This document shows, one piece after another, positions 1 through 6,909 of a stretch of DNA of 38,509 nucleotides. The notes beneath the pieces were generated by a model that did no database searches, was not told the DNA's origin, and was given only the letters and a program-made list of their open reading frames with translations. Source of the DNA: Sphingomonadaceae bacterium (GTDB lineage Bacteria; Pseudomonadota; Alphaproteobacteria; Sphingomonadales; Sphingomonadaceae); the NCBI GenBank assembly GCA_019239785.1, contig JAFAZM010000298.1:1-38509 (forward strand), given 5' to 3'. The first letter of the stretch is position 1. Each line of letters opens with the position of its first letter. The position numbers and the translations under genes were made by a program.

Positions 1-774
1 CTCCTCCTCGACCACCTCGGAGCCGAACAGATCCGCCTTCGAATCCCTGAACGAATAGGTCAGCAGCTTCTCCGGCGGCAGCACGGCGGCGAGGAACCTC
101 GTCTCGTCATCGTCGAGGTTGAGCACCACTTTTCCCGCCTTGGCGGCGAAGTCGCGGAACAGATGGCGCAGCTCGTCGAGCGACTTGTGGTCGAGGGTGA
201 TGTTGTTGAGCACCGCGACCGCCGGCCGGTAGAGCGCGATCGAGCCGTCGCTCTCGTCCACCTCGCTGACGAAGGCCTCGCCATTGCCGACCAAGGCGCT
301 GGCGAAGGGGAAATCGGGCCCGACGAAATTCTTCATCACCGCGCCGTTCATCACGGTCGGCTGGCGATGGCAGGCCTGGAGGATCCAGCCGATCATGCCG
401 GTCACGGTCGACTTGCCGCTGGTCCCGCCGACCGCGATCCCGCTCTTCGCCTCGTTGAACAATTCGGCGAGCAATTGCGGCCGGGTGACGCGCCGCGCCC
501 CGACGGCGTTCGCCTTGACGACGTCGGGCACATGCTCCTCGATCGCCGCCGAGGTGACGACGATCTGGTCGCGGCCGGCGATGCCGCTGCCGTCCTGCGG
601 GAACAATTCGATGCCGCGGCCGCGCAGGAAGGCGAACTTGTCGCCGAGCCGGCCCTGGTCGAGCGTCCGGTCGGAGCCGGCGACAAGGTCGCCGCGGCCA
701 TGCACGATCAAGGCGAGCGGCAGCATGCCGGAGCCGCCGATGCCGACGAAGAAATAGGATTTGGCCTCGCCCAT
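1..774 (-). CDS. Mur ligase family protein (Mpl/MurC-like), 3' end beyond window
   Basis: The first 258 residues of an ATP-dependent amide ligase of the MurC/Mpl type are visible; the C-terminus lies beyond base 1. These enzymes join an amino acid or peptide to UDP-N-acetylmuramic acid in the cytoplasm. Seen: an N-terminal Rossmann-type glycine motif GIGGSGM (residues 11-17), the P-loop GGTSGKST (116-123), the MurC-like acidic motif EVDESDGS (171-178) and NNITLDH (190-196). The P-loop has Ser-Gly-Lys-Ser where MurC and Mpl usually have His-Gly-Lys-Thr, so it may be a variant subfamily rather than the essential MurC. It is divergent from an LD-carboxypeptidase 56 bp away, which favours the recycling ligase Mpl (UDP-MurNAc:L-Ala-D-Glu-mDAP ligase), but this is inference from context. 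The start at 774 is the first ATG giving the full Rossmann motif. Confidence 0.85.
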   Translation of the reverse strand, partial: MGEAKSYFFVGIGGSGMLPLALIVHGRGDLVAGSDRTLDQGRLGDKFAFLRGRGIELFPQDGSGIAGRDQIVVTSAAIEEHVPDVVKANAVGARRVTRPQLLAELFNEAKSGIAVGGTSGKSTVTGMIGWILQACHRQPTVMNGAVMKNFVGPDFPFASALVGNGEAFVSEVDESDGSIALYRPAVAVLNNITLDHKSLDELRHLFRDFAAKAGKVVLNLDDDETRFLAAVLPPEKLLTYSFRDSKADLFGSEVVEEE

Positions 775-830
775 CGGCACGCCCTATTGGCAAGCGACAG
801 GAGTTTCAAACCAGTTCGAGGGGAGCGGCA

Positions 831-1658
831 ATGCGGATCGCGGTGGTGGCGCCGAGCTCCCGCTTCGACGGGGAAGCGGCCCGGCGTGTGGCCGCTATCG
901 CCGCCCGGACGCAGCCCGGGGTCGAGCTCCACTTCCACCCGCAATGCTTCCTCACCCACAACCATTTCGCCGGCCCCGACGCGGCGCGCGAGGACGCTCT
1001 GGTCGAGGTCGCCAACGATCCCGGCGTGGATGCCGTCTGGTTCGCGCGGGGCGGCTACGGCGCCTGCCGGATCGCGGAGAGCGCGCTGGCGCGGTTCGGT
1101 CCGGCCGCGCGCGACAAGGCCTGGCTCGGCTACAGCGATGCCGGCTTCCTGCTCGCAGGCCTCTACCGCGCCGGCTTCGAACGCGTCGCGCACGGACCGA
1201 TGGCGCAGGACGTCATGCGCGAGGGCGGCGAGGCGGCGGTCGAACGGGCGCTGGCCTGGCTCGCCTGCCGCTCGGCCGATGCGCTCGAGCCCGGGCTCGA
1301 CTCCGCCCGGCCCAATGCCGCCTTCAACATCGTCGTGCTCGGCGCTCTGCTCGGCACGTCGCTCGAGCCCGACCTCTCCGGCCATGTCCTGCTGCTCGAG
1401 GAGGTCTCCGAGCATATGTATGCGACCGACCGGGCGTTCTTCCATCTCGCCGCCACGCGGGCGATCCGGCGCGTTGCCGGGATCCGCCTCGGCCGGGTCG
1501 TCGACGTCCTGCCGAACGACCCCGACTTCGGCGAAAGCGAGGAGGACATCGCCCGCCGCTGGTGCGAACGCTACGGCATCTTCTGGCTCGGCCGCGCCGA
1601 TATCGGCCACGACTCGGCCAACAAAGTGGTCCCCTTCGGCCCTCTGCGTCCCCTCTGA
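831..1658 (+). CDS. LD-carboxypeptidase, peptidase family S66 (LdcA/MccF type)
   Basis: A 275-residue cytoplasmic serine peptidase of family S66, whose LdcA members remove the terminal D-alanine from murein tetrapeptides during cell-wall recycling. Seen: an N-terminal VVAPSS segment, the RGGYGACR motif (73-80), the nucleophile Ser102 in GYSD, a conserved acidic stretch LLLEEVSE (187-194) and His260 in IGHDSANKVVPFG, the usual Ser-Glu-His order. It is slightly shorter than E. coli LdcA (about 304 residues) but has no missing motif. A good ribosome site (GAGGGG) lies 7 bases before the ATG. It is divergent from the Mur ligase gene; tripeptide made by LdcA is the substrate of Mpl, so the pair would form consecutive recycling steps. 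MccF-like members instead cleave microcin C-type conjugates, so the exact substrate is not certain. Confidence 0.85.
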   Translation: MRIAVVAPSSRFDGEAARRVAAIAARTQPGVELHFHPQCFLTHNHFAGPDAAREDALVEVANDPGVDAVWFARGGYGACRIAESALARFGPAARDKAWLGYSDAGFLLAGLYRAGFERVAHGPMAQDVMREGGEAAVERALAWLACRSADALEPGLDSARPNAAFNIVVLGALLGTSLEPDLSGHVLLLEEVSEHMYATDRAFFHLAATRAIRRVAGIRLGRVVDVLPNDPDFGESEEDIARRWCERYGIFWLGRADIGHDSANKVVPFGPLRPL

Positions 1659-1785
1659 GCCGCACTATCCACAGAAAAGCCTCCATTCGGCGTTGAAAAC
1701 GGGGCTTTCCCTCTCTCAGACCATTGCCAAGCCGGGGGAATTGCGCTCTCTAGTCGCCAGCACAAGCTTCAATAGGGAGGGTAAT

Positions 1786-2037
1786 ATGGCAGATAGACAG
1801 AGCGGTTTGCAGCGTCCGGTGAAGCCTTCGGCGGATCTGGCGGCAATCACCGGTCCGGATCCGTTGCCGCGGAGCCAGGTCGTCAGCAAGGTCTGGGACC
1901 ATATCCGCAAGAACAATCTTCAGAATCCGCAGAACAAGCGCGAGATCGTTGCCGACGACAAGCTGAAGAAGATTTTCGGCAAGGACCGCTGCTCGATGTT
2001 CGAGATGAACAAGCATTTGTCGAAGCATCTCAGCTAG
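1786..2037 (+). CDS. Stand-alone SWIB/MDM2 domain protein
   Basis: An 83-residue basic protein. After a linker of about 25 residues rich in Pro and Ser, the rest forms a SWIB fold: VVSKVWDHIRKNNLQ, then NKREIVADDKLKKIFGK, then SMFEMNKHLSKHL. SWIB domains are known from eukaryotic SWI/SNF complexes, chlamydial topoisomerase fusions and small stand-alone bacterial proteins; the bacterial role is poorly defined and DNA or chromatin association is only inferred. The start is set by a strong AGGGAGGG ribosome site (1773-1780) 5 bases before the ATG; the frame stays open far upstream, but that part overlaps the LD-carboxypeptidase in another frame. A hairpin with a short T tract follows the stop. 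Confidence 0.85.
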   Translation: MADRQSGLQRPVKPSADLAAITGPDPLPRSQVVSKVWDHIRKNNLQNPQNKREIVADDKLKKIFGKDRCSMFEMNKHLSKHLS

Positions 2038-2081
2038 TCACTCGACAGGGCGCGCCGGCTGCACCCGGCGCGAACGGCAAG

Positions 2082-2112
2082 GCCGCCCCGGAGCGATCCG
2101 CGGGCGGCTTTG
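2082..2112 (+). terminator. Possible intrinsic terminator after SWIB gene
   Basis: A 7-bp G+C stem GCCGCCC/GGGCGGC (2082-2088 with 2102-2108) encloses a 13-base loop and is followed by TTTGTG. The T run is short, so termination may be weak. A second G+C hairpin (around 2051-2072) lies between it and the stop codon. Confidence 0.45.
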
Positions 2113-2159
2113 TGCGTTTGGGCTACGTTCCCCCGAATGGCCTCCGGGTTCGTGAAGGG

Positions 2160-2376
2160 AAAGGGATTTCACGCGAAGGCGCGAAGGAAGAAGGAAAGGC
2201 GCGAAGAGGGGCTGAGGATAAGCGTCATCCCGGCGAAGGCCGGGATCTCATCGAGACCCGTCGTGCTTAACCGACCTGAGACCCCGGCCTTCGCCGGGGT
2301 GACGAAGAAGCGGAGACCGCGCCGGCACCTTCGCGCCTTCCTTTCCCTTCTTCGCGCCTTCGCGTGAAATAGCCTT
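2160..2376. repeat. Nested palindromic element R1 (outer family A, inner family B)
   Basis: Two outer arms of about 47 bp (2160-2206 and 2330-2376) are near-perfect inverted copies containing TTTCACGCGAAGGCGCGAA. Between them sits a second, unrelated palindrome: GTCATCCCGGCGAAGGCCGG at 2224 and its near-complement ending at 2304. The outer arms match those of the element at 9334-9550 while the inner part does not. It occupies most of the 360-bp convergent gap between the SWIB gene and the TonB receptor gene; I see no gene in that gap. It could act as a bidirectional transcription barrier or be a non-autonomous MITE-like element; no terminal target duplication was evident. Confidence 0.85.
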
Positions 2377-2397
2377 TCTTGAAACCTGCGGTCGAAC

Positions 2398-4440
2398 TTA
2401 CCCCCGCCAGCGCAACCCCAGCCACAAGGTCCGCGGCGTCGCCCTTTCGAGGATGCCGGCGCCGGAAATGCCGGCGATCACCTCTTCGTCGGTCAAATTC
2501 TCCGCCCGCGCCTCGACCGCCAGATGCGAGGTGAGCGGCAGGTCGGCGACCGCGTCGAAGGTGAGGGCGTCGGGAATGCGCTGGCGGTTGAGGTCGTCCT
2601 CATATTGGGCGGCGACATAGCGCATCGCCACGGACGCATAGGCGCCGCGCGCGCCCTGCCAAGCGAGGCTCGCGGTCAGGCTGTGCCGCGGCGTCTGGGC
2701 CGGGCGCAGCCCGTCGAGCGCGGCGGCGGCGCCGCTTGCGCGGACGCGTGCGTCGGCGAGGCTGTAGCCGGCGGCGAGCCGGAAGCGGCCGAGGTCGATG
2801 CCGGCATCCAGCTCGATCCCCCGGCTGCGGATCGCGTCCACGTTCTCCCGCACCCGATAGGCGCCGCCGGCGGCAACGAAGCCGACGCCGGGAAAATTGC
2901 CCGGCCCCTGGCCCATGGTGACGTTGGCGATCGCATCGGTCAGCCGGTTGTCGAACAGGGTGATTCCAAGCCGGACGAAGCGGAGCGGGCGCAGCTCCAG
3001 CCCGGCCTCGATCCCGCGCAACCGCTCGGGCGACAAAGCGGCATTGGCGGCGGTGGCGTCGGCGCCGACCCGGAACGGCCGGTAGAGCTCGTTCAGGGTC
3101 GGCAGCCGCCAGCCGAGATAGGTCGCGGCGCGCAGGGTCAAGGCTGGCAGCGCGCGCCAGGCGAGGCCCGCGCGGCCGGTCGGTTCCCAGCCGCTGCGGT
3201 CGGGGAAGGCGATGGCGGTCAGCGGCGCCCCGGTCGCCAGCGTGCGCTCCTTCAGGATGCCGTTCGCGATCCACCAGCGGTCGATCCGGCCTCCCGCGGT
3301 GAGCGTCAACAGCCCCGTCTCCAAGCCTGCCTCGGCGAAGGCGCCGAGCGTGTCGGTGCGCCCGCCGGCGATGCGGCCGCGGGTCGGCGCGCCGGCGACG
3401 AACTGGAACAATTCCTGCGTGCGCCCCACCGTCTCGCGCCCGTCAGCACCGAGCCGCAGCTCGAACCGCCCGGTCACCGGCCGCACCTCCAGCCGCGCGC
3501 CCAGCCCTGTCGCCGGCACATTGTACTGGTCGAGCGTTTCGGTCGCGGCGGTGCGGGCGGCATTGACCGACGCGAATTGATTGGAGAAGCCGCGCACCTG
3601 CAGATAGGCAAGCGCCGAGAAGGGCAGGCGGCCGCGGCCGACCAGCCGCAGCGAGGCGTCGGCACCCTCGTTGGAGATCGCGCTGAACGCGGTGCCGCGC
3701 GCGCGATCGTCGCTGAAGGCGGAAAGGTTCGCCTGCAGTTCGACCGTCGGAGAGAGTGGCGTCACCGCGCGCAGGCCGAGGCTGGCCTGGCGGTAGGGCG
3801 AGGGCCGATCGGCCGGCCCGCGCAGGCGTTCGACCACCGGCACGAAGCCGTCGCCGCGCGCATAGGCGCCGGAGAGGGTGACGAAGCCGGCGCCGAGCCG
3901 GCCGCCATAGCTCGCATAAGCGTCGAAGCTGTCGCGGCTGCCGTAGAGGAGCCCGGCCGCCGGCCCCTCCGTCTCGCTCGGCAGCGCGCTTTCCATCTGG
4001 ATCGTGCCGGCAAGCGCGCCCGGCCCGTCGGCGCCGCTGCCGCCCCCGCGCACCACCCTGATCCGGCCGAGCCGGCGCGGATCGTAGGCCGGCCACGCGA
4101 TCCAGCCGCCGAACGGGTCGGTCTGCGGAACCCCATCGAGCAGCAGCAATGCCCGGCTCGAAGCGTTGCCGCCGAGCGCGCGCAGGGTCGCGCCCTGGCT
4201 GGTCGGGTTGGCGCTGCGCGCGTCGGAGCGGCGGAATTGCTGGAAGCCGGGCACGTCGCGCAGCACGTCCTCGAGCCGGTCCGAGGCGCTGTGCGCGAGC
4301 CGCTCGCGGCCGATCTCGCTTATGTCGTAGGCGGCGCTGCCGAGCCCGGCCTCGAGGCCGCGGCCGGTGACGACGATCTCCTGCTGCGCCGCGGCGGCGC
4401 TGGGGGCGAGAAGGAGCAGCAAGGTCGCCGGGCAGATCAC
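2398..4440 (-). CDS. TonB-dependent outer-membrane receptor
   Basis: A 680-residue outer-membrane beta-barrel transporter powered by TonB-ExbBD. Seen: a Sec signal peptide (LLLLLAPSAAAAQ), a TonB box-like EIVVTG just after cleavage, a plug domain with LEDVLRDVPGFQQF, a region equivalent to the LRG-G motif (TLRALGGNASSRALLLLDGVPQTDPFGGW) and IRVVRGGGSGADGPGALAGTI, and then about 500 residues of alternating barrel strands ending in TLWLGLRW. The substrate cannot be told from sequence: no B12 riboswitch or Fur-like site was recognised and no siderophore genes are adjacent. Translation starts with GTG behind AGAGGGG. A terminator-like hairpin sits only 16 bases before the start codon (see 4456-4491), suggesting attenuated or read-through expression from the gene upstream. 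Confidence 0.93.
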   Translation of the reverse strand: MICPATLLLLLAPSAAAAQQEIVVTGRGLEAGLGSAAYDISEIGRERLAHSASDRLEDVLRDVPGFQQFRRSDARSANPTSQGATLRALGGNASSRALLLLDGVPQTDPFGGWIAWPAYDPRRLGRIRVVRGGGSGADGPGALAGTIQMESALPSETEGPAAGLLYGSRDSFDAYASYGGRLGAGFVTLSGAYARGDGFVPVVERLRGPADRPSPYRQASLGLRAVTPLSPTVELQANLSAFSDDRARGTAFSAISNEGADASLRLVGRGRLPFSALAYLQVRGFSNQFASVNAARTAATETLDQYNVPATGLGARLEVRPVTGRFELRLGADGRETVGRTQELFQFVAGAPTRGRIAGGRTDTLGAFAEAGLETGLLTLTAGGRIDRWWIANGILKERTLATGAPLTAIAFPDRSGWEPTGRAGLAWRALPALTLRAATYLGWRLPTLNELYRPFRVGADATAANAALSPERLRGIEAGLELRPLRFVRLGITLFDNRLTDAIANVTMGQGPGNFPGVGFVAAGGAYRVRENVDAIRSRGIELDAGIDLGRFRLAAGYSLADARVRASGAAAALDGLRPAQTPRHSLTASLAWQGARGAYASVAMRYVAAQYEDDLNRQRIPDALTFDAVADLPLTSHLAVEARAENLTDEEVIAGISGAGILERATPRTLWLGLRWRG

Positions 4441-4455
4441 GCAGCCCCTCTACAA

Positions 4456-4491
4456 TAAAAAGCCAGGCCGGTGAGGGGAAAGCACCGGCCC
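4456..4491 (-). terminator. Terminator-like hairpin B just upstream of TonB receptor start
   Basis: On the minus strand an 8-bp perfect stem GGCCGGTG/CACCGGCC (4466-4473 with 4483-4490) and the loop CTTTCCCCT are followed by CTGGCTTTTTATT. The core is a copy of hairpin A at 4541-4580. It lies between the possible promoter region and the receptor ribosome site, so it would attenuate transcription entering the receptor gene. Confidence 0.6.
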
Positions 4492-4503
4492 GAGCATGTT
4501 CAA

Positions 4504-4523
4504 GTCAGGCGAATGCGCCTGAC
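4504..4523. repeat. Perfect 8-bp inverted repeat between the two hairpins
   Basis: GTCAGGCG-AATG-CGCCTGAC is a perfect hairpin with a 4-base loop. The sequence TTCAAGTCAGG at its left edge (4499-4509) recurs at 4582-4592, next to hairpin A, so both hairpins lie in a duplicated block. It may be an antiterminator, operator or relic of the duplication. Confidence 0.55.
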
Positions 4524-4540
4524 GACTCGGAAAATGCGGC

Positions 4541-4580
4541 AAAAAAAGCCGCGCCGGTGAGGGGAAAGCACCGACGCGGC
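4541..4580 (-). terminator. Intrinsic terminator A of the Ala-rich exported protein gene
   Basis: On the minus strand a 12-bp stem GCCGCGTCGGTG/CACCGGCGCGGC (one G-U pair) with the loop CTTTCCCCT is followed by seven T residues. It starts 18 bases after the stop codon of the 4599-5426 gene, a textbook Rho-independent terminator. Confidence 0.85.
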
Positions 4581-4598
4581 CTTCAAGTCAGGAATGGG

Positions 4599-5426
4599 TC
4601 AGCCGGCGCTGGGCCGCGGCGCGGCCTGGTGCGCCGCCGCTTCGAGCTGGTCCTTGGTCATCGAGATGACGAGGCCCTGGCCGTTGGCGCCGAAGCTGGT
4701 CAGCGGCAGCCGCGCCCGGACGCTGCCGGTCGAGACCACGACACCCGAAGCGTCGGCCGATTCGACCGTGCCCACGGCGGCGCCGGACTGGTCGCGGACC
4801 TGCACGCCGGCATGGACGTCGGTCGCCGTCGCAGCACGGACCGTGCCAGCGGTAGGCGCCGCCTCGGTCGGGCCCTGGGCATTGGTCCCGGCCGGCGCTG
4901 CGGCAGCCGCGGCCTGGCCCTGTGCGTTCGCTTGGACACCCGTGGAATTGGGCGAATTGGTGCCGGCGGGCGCTGCCGCGGTCGCGGCCTGGCCCTGCAC
5001 ATTGGCCTGGGCGGTCGGCGCCGTGGGGGCAGGCCGGCCCTGGCTCGCGGCGTGCGCGCCGGCCTGCGCGTTGGTTGCCGCCTGCGCGGCGGGGGCAGGC
5101 GTGCTGGCCGGCGGGGTCGGCGCCTGGGTCGCAGCCTGCGCATCGGCATTGGCGTCGGCCTGGCTGCCCGGCTCCGCATTCGCATTCTGCGCGGCGGGCG
5201 TCGCGGCCGGCGGCGCGGTCTGGGTGTCCTCGGTGGCCATGTTCGCGGTCGCCGGCGGAGTCTGGTCCCGGGTGGCGTGCGTGTTGTGCGTATTGCGCGG
5301 CGCATGGTGCGTGGTCGGCGTCGAGGTGCCGCCCAGCGGCTGGTGCTGGGTGCCCTGGGCAACGGCCATCGCTGCCGGAAGGGCGGCCGCAGCGACGGCA
5401 GCCAGAAGCTTCATCCTGTTGGTCAT
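4599..5426 (-). CDS. Exported Ala/Thr/Pro/Gln-rich protein with C-terminal beta domain
   Basis: A 275-residue exported protein of unknown function. Seen: a Sec signal peptide (MKLLAAVAAAALPAAMAVAQG), a low-complexity middle of about 165 residues rich in Ala, Gln, Asn and Thr with imperfect repeats of the type QGQAATAAAPAGTN (three copies), and a C-terminal part DVHAGVQVRDQSGAAVGTVES...VSTGSVRARLPLTSF resembling a PRC-barrel-like beta domain. The start at 5426 was chosen over an in-frame ATG 30 bases upstream because GGAGGA lies 4 bases before it. The gene ends in a strong terminator. The layout (signal, disordered linker, small beta domain) suggests a periplasmic or surface protein; no enzyme motif is seen. 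Confidence 0.8.
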   Translation of the reverse strand: MTNRMKLLAAVAAAALPAAMAVAQGTQHQPLGGTSTPTTHHAPRNTHNTHATRDQTPPATANMATEDTQTAPPAATPAAQNANAEPGSQADANADAQAATQAPTPPASTPAPAAQAATNAQAGAHAASQGRPAPTAPTAQANVQGQAATAAAPAGTNSPNSTGVQANAQGQAAAAAAPAGTNAQGPTEAAPTAGTVRAATATDVHAGVQVRDQSGAAVGTVESADASGVVVSTGSVRARLPLTSFGANGQGLVISMTKDQLEAAAHQAAPRPSAG

Positions 5427-5576
5427 CTGGTCCTCCAAAGATCGGGTGAAAAGCAAACTCGGAGGATCAATCGTTCCGCGCGCGACAAGGTTCAGCGGCG
5501 CGGGACGGGCCGTTCAGCCCCGGGGACGAAGCGCGACCGGATCGTGGAACCGGGATGCGGAGCTCAGGGTCCGACC

Positions 5577-5975
5577 CTAGCTTCCCGGGAAGCGGGCGAA
5601 CTCGGGCAAGGCGTGCGCGTCCTTCATCCAGCCGATCCGGTCCGCCACCTGGATGTGCGCCGTCGCCGGCAGCGAGTCCGGATCGTCGAGCGTCGCCGAC
5701 TGGACGTCGGTGATCCCGGGCAGCACCTGGTCGTTGGTGTAGAACAATCCGGTGCCGCAATCGGCGCAGAAATGCCGCCGCCCGGTCTCCGAGGATTCGT
5801 AGACCTTGGGCTGTCCTTCCGTCACCTTGAGCTGGTCCGACCTGAACATCGCCCAGCCCACCATCGGCGACCCGGCATGGCGCCGGCAGTCGGTGCAGTG
5901 GCAGAGCGTGTGGTGCATCGGCTCGCCCTCGAGCGCGTAGCGGATGGCGCCGCAATGGCATTGGCCCGTGCGCAT
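5577..5975 (-). CDS. GFA / CENP-V domain zinc protein
   Basis: A 132-residue protein of the GFA family (named after glutathione-dependent formaldehyde-activating enzyme). Seen: the zinc-binding cysteines CHCGAIRY near the N-terminus, CHCTDCRR in the first third and CADCG in the middle, followed by the usual beta-sheet core and an RIGWMKDA segment. Members bind zinc; a true glutathione-formaldehyde activity is disputed for many, so the substrate is unknown. The start at 5975 is supported by GGGGAG 9 bases upstream; the longer in-frame start lacks a ribosome site. No operon partner: 79 bp separate it from the UPF0016 gene stop. Confidence 0.88.
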   Translation of the reverse strand: MRTGQCHCGAIRYALEGEPMHHTLCHCTDCRRHAGSPMVGWAMFRSDQLKVTEGQPKVYESSETGRRHFCADCGTGLFYTNDQVLPGITDVQSATLDDPDSLPATAHIQVADRIGWMKDAHALPEFARFPGS

Positions 5976-6054
5976 GGCCTGTCTCCCCGGTTCGAGTTCG
6001 GCCGGAGAGGCTAGCAGCCGTCTCGAACAAAGCAAGAACGAAATGAACAACGGG

Positions 6055-6618
6055 TCAAAAGAGGAGCTGCACGAGCAGCCACAGGCCGATGGCGACGAAC
6101 AGCAAGGCAGCGACGATGCGGACGGTCGTCAGCGGCACCAGCCGGATCAGCGCATTGCCGAGCAGGACCGCGGGGACGTTGGCGAGCATCATCCCGATCG
6201 TGGTGCCGGTGGCGACCGCGACGACGTCGTGGAAGCGGGCGCCGAGCGCGACCGTCGCCAGCTGGGTCTTGTCGCCCATCTCGACCAGGAAGAAGGCGAC
6301 GAGGGTGGTCAGGAAGGCGCCGAACCTGGGCGGCGTCGGCGCTTCGTCGTCCAGCTTGTCGGGGATCAGGGTCCAGAAGCCCATCGCGATGAAGGAGAAG
6401 GCGACGAGATAGTGGAACCAGGCCCCGTCGAGGAAGGCCGCCGCCTCGACGCCGACGAGCGCCGCCAAGGCATGGTTGGCGAGCGTCGCGGCGAGGATGC
6501 CGAGGATGATCGGCAATGGCCGCTGGAAGCGGGTGGCGAGCAGGATGGCGAGCAGCTGCGTCTTGTCGCCGATCTCGGCGAGCGCGACGACCAAAGCGGA
6601 AATGGTGAGGGCGTGCAT
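6055..6618 (-). CDS. UPF0016/GDT1 (TMEM165) family manganese transporter
   Basis: A 187-residue inner-membrane protein with about six transmembrane helices in two homologous halves, each with the family signature Glu-x-Gly-Asp-Lys-Thr: EIGDKT (15-20) and EMGDKT (113-118). The family exports Mn2+ (and in some members Ca2+) in exchange for protons; bacterial members protect against manganese excess. The start at 6618 is preferred because the first helix begins immediately after it and the longer frame would run through the upstream riboswitch. Regulation is visible: a yybP-ykoY Mn2+ riboswitch lies just upstream, so expression should rise when cytoplasmic Mn2+ is high. Confidence 0.93.
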   Translation of the reverse strand: MHALTISALVVALAEIGDKTQLLAILLATRFQRPLPIILGILAATLANHALAALVGVEAAAFLDGAWFHYLVAFSFIAMGFWTLIPDKLDDEAPTPPRFGAFLTTLVAFFLVEMGDKTQLATVALGARFHDVVAVATGTTIGMMLANVPAVLLGNALIRLVPLTTVRIVAALLFVAIGLWLLVQLLF

Positions 6619-6634
6619 GAAAAGGTCCGGCGCT

Positions 6635-6672
6635 GGGCAGAAGCGAAAGCAACGACATCGCGCCTTCCGCCC
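6635..6672 (-). promoter_or_regulatory. Hairpin in the riboswitch expression platform
   Basis: On the minus strand GGGCGGAAG (6672-6664) pairs fully, with one G-U, with CTTCTGCCC (6643-6635). It lies between the Mn2+ aptamer and the start codon at 6618. It is followed by AGCGCCGGACCTTTTC rather than a clean T tract, so control of translation or a switch with alternative pairing is as likely as termination. Confidence 0.5.
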
Positions 6673-6689
6673 GGCTGAAGCGAAAGCCC

Positions 6690-6810
6690 GATGCCATTGG
6701 TCTCGCCCGGACAAAAATCCCGTCCCTACCGCACCACGGCCTCTTGGCCGAGCATGTTGACGCGGCAGCCCCGCAAAGCGGGCGGCTACTCCCCAGATGA
6801 CGGGGCGCCA
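6690..6810 (-). ncRNA. yybP-ykoY manganese riboswitch
   Basis: On the minus strand the leader carries the conserved yybP-ykoY features: GGGGAGTAGCC (around 6794-6784), then G+C helices, the segment GTCAACATGCTCGGCC, a long stem, and GAGACC (6704-6699) followed by AATGGC. This RNA class binds Mn2+ and turns on manganese export genes such as mntP and UPF0016 family members, exactly what lies 72 bases downstream. The exact ends of the closing helix P1 could not be fixed by eye. Confidence 0.87.
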
Positions 6811-6909
6811 CTAGCCGGGTGGCGGTGAGCTGGCAAGGAGGGGTGCCCGCGCATATCGGTGGCGCGCAGGGCCATTGTCGGCGCGCGGGCCGGCTGGCAG
6901 ACTGATATC

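Noticed and set aside
2160..2376. Repeats considered as a CRISPR array
   Set aside because: Only two arms in inverted, not direct, orientation; no regularly spaced repeats or cas genes.
2524..4458. Long plus-strand frame opposite the TonB receptor
   Set aside because: Composition is Gly/Ala/Arg-rich and featureless; the receptor on the other strand has signal, plug and barrel motifs.
5460..5500. GGAACG upstream of the Ala-rich exported protein as an EcfG promoter
   Set aside because: No CGTT at 16 or 17 bases; the half site alone is not meaningful.
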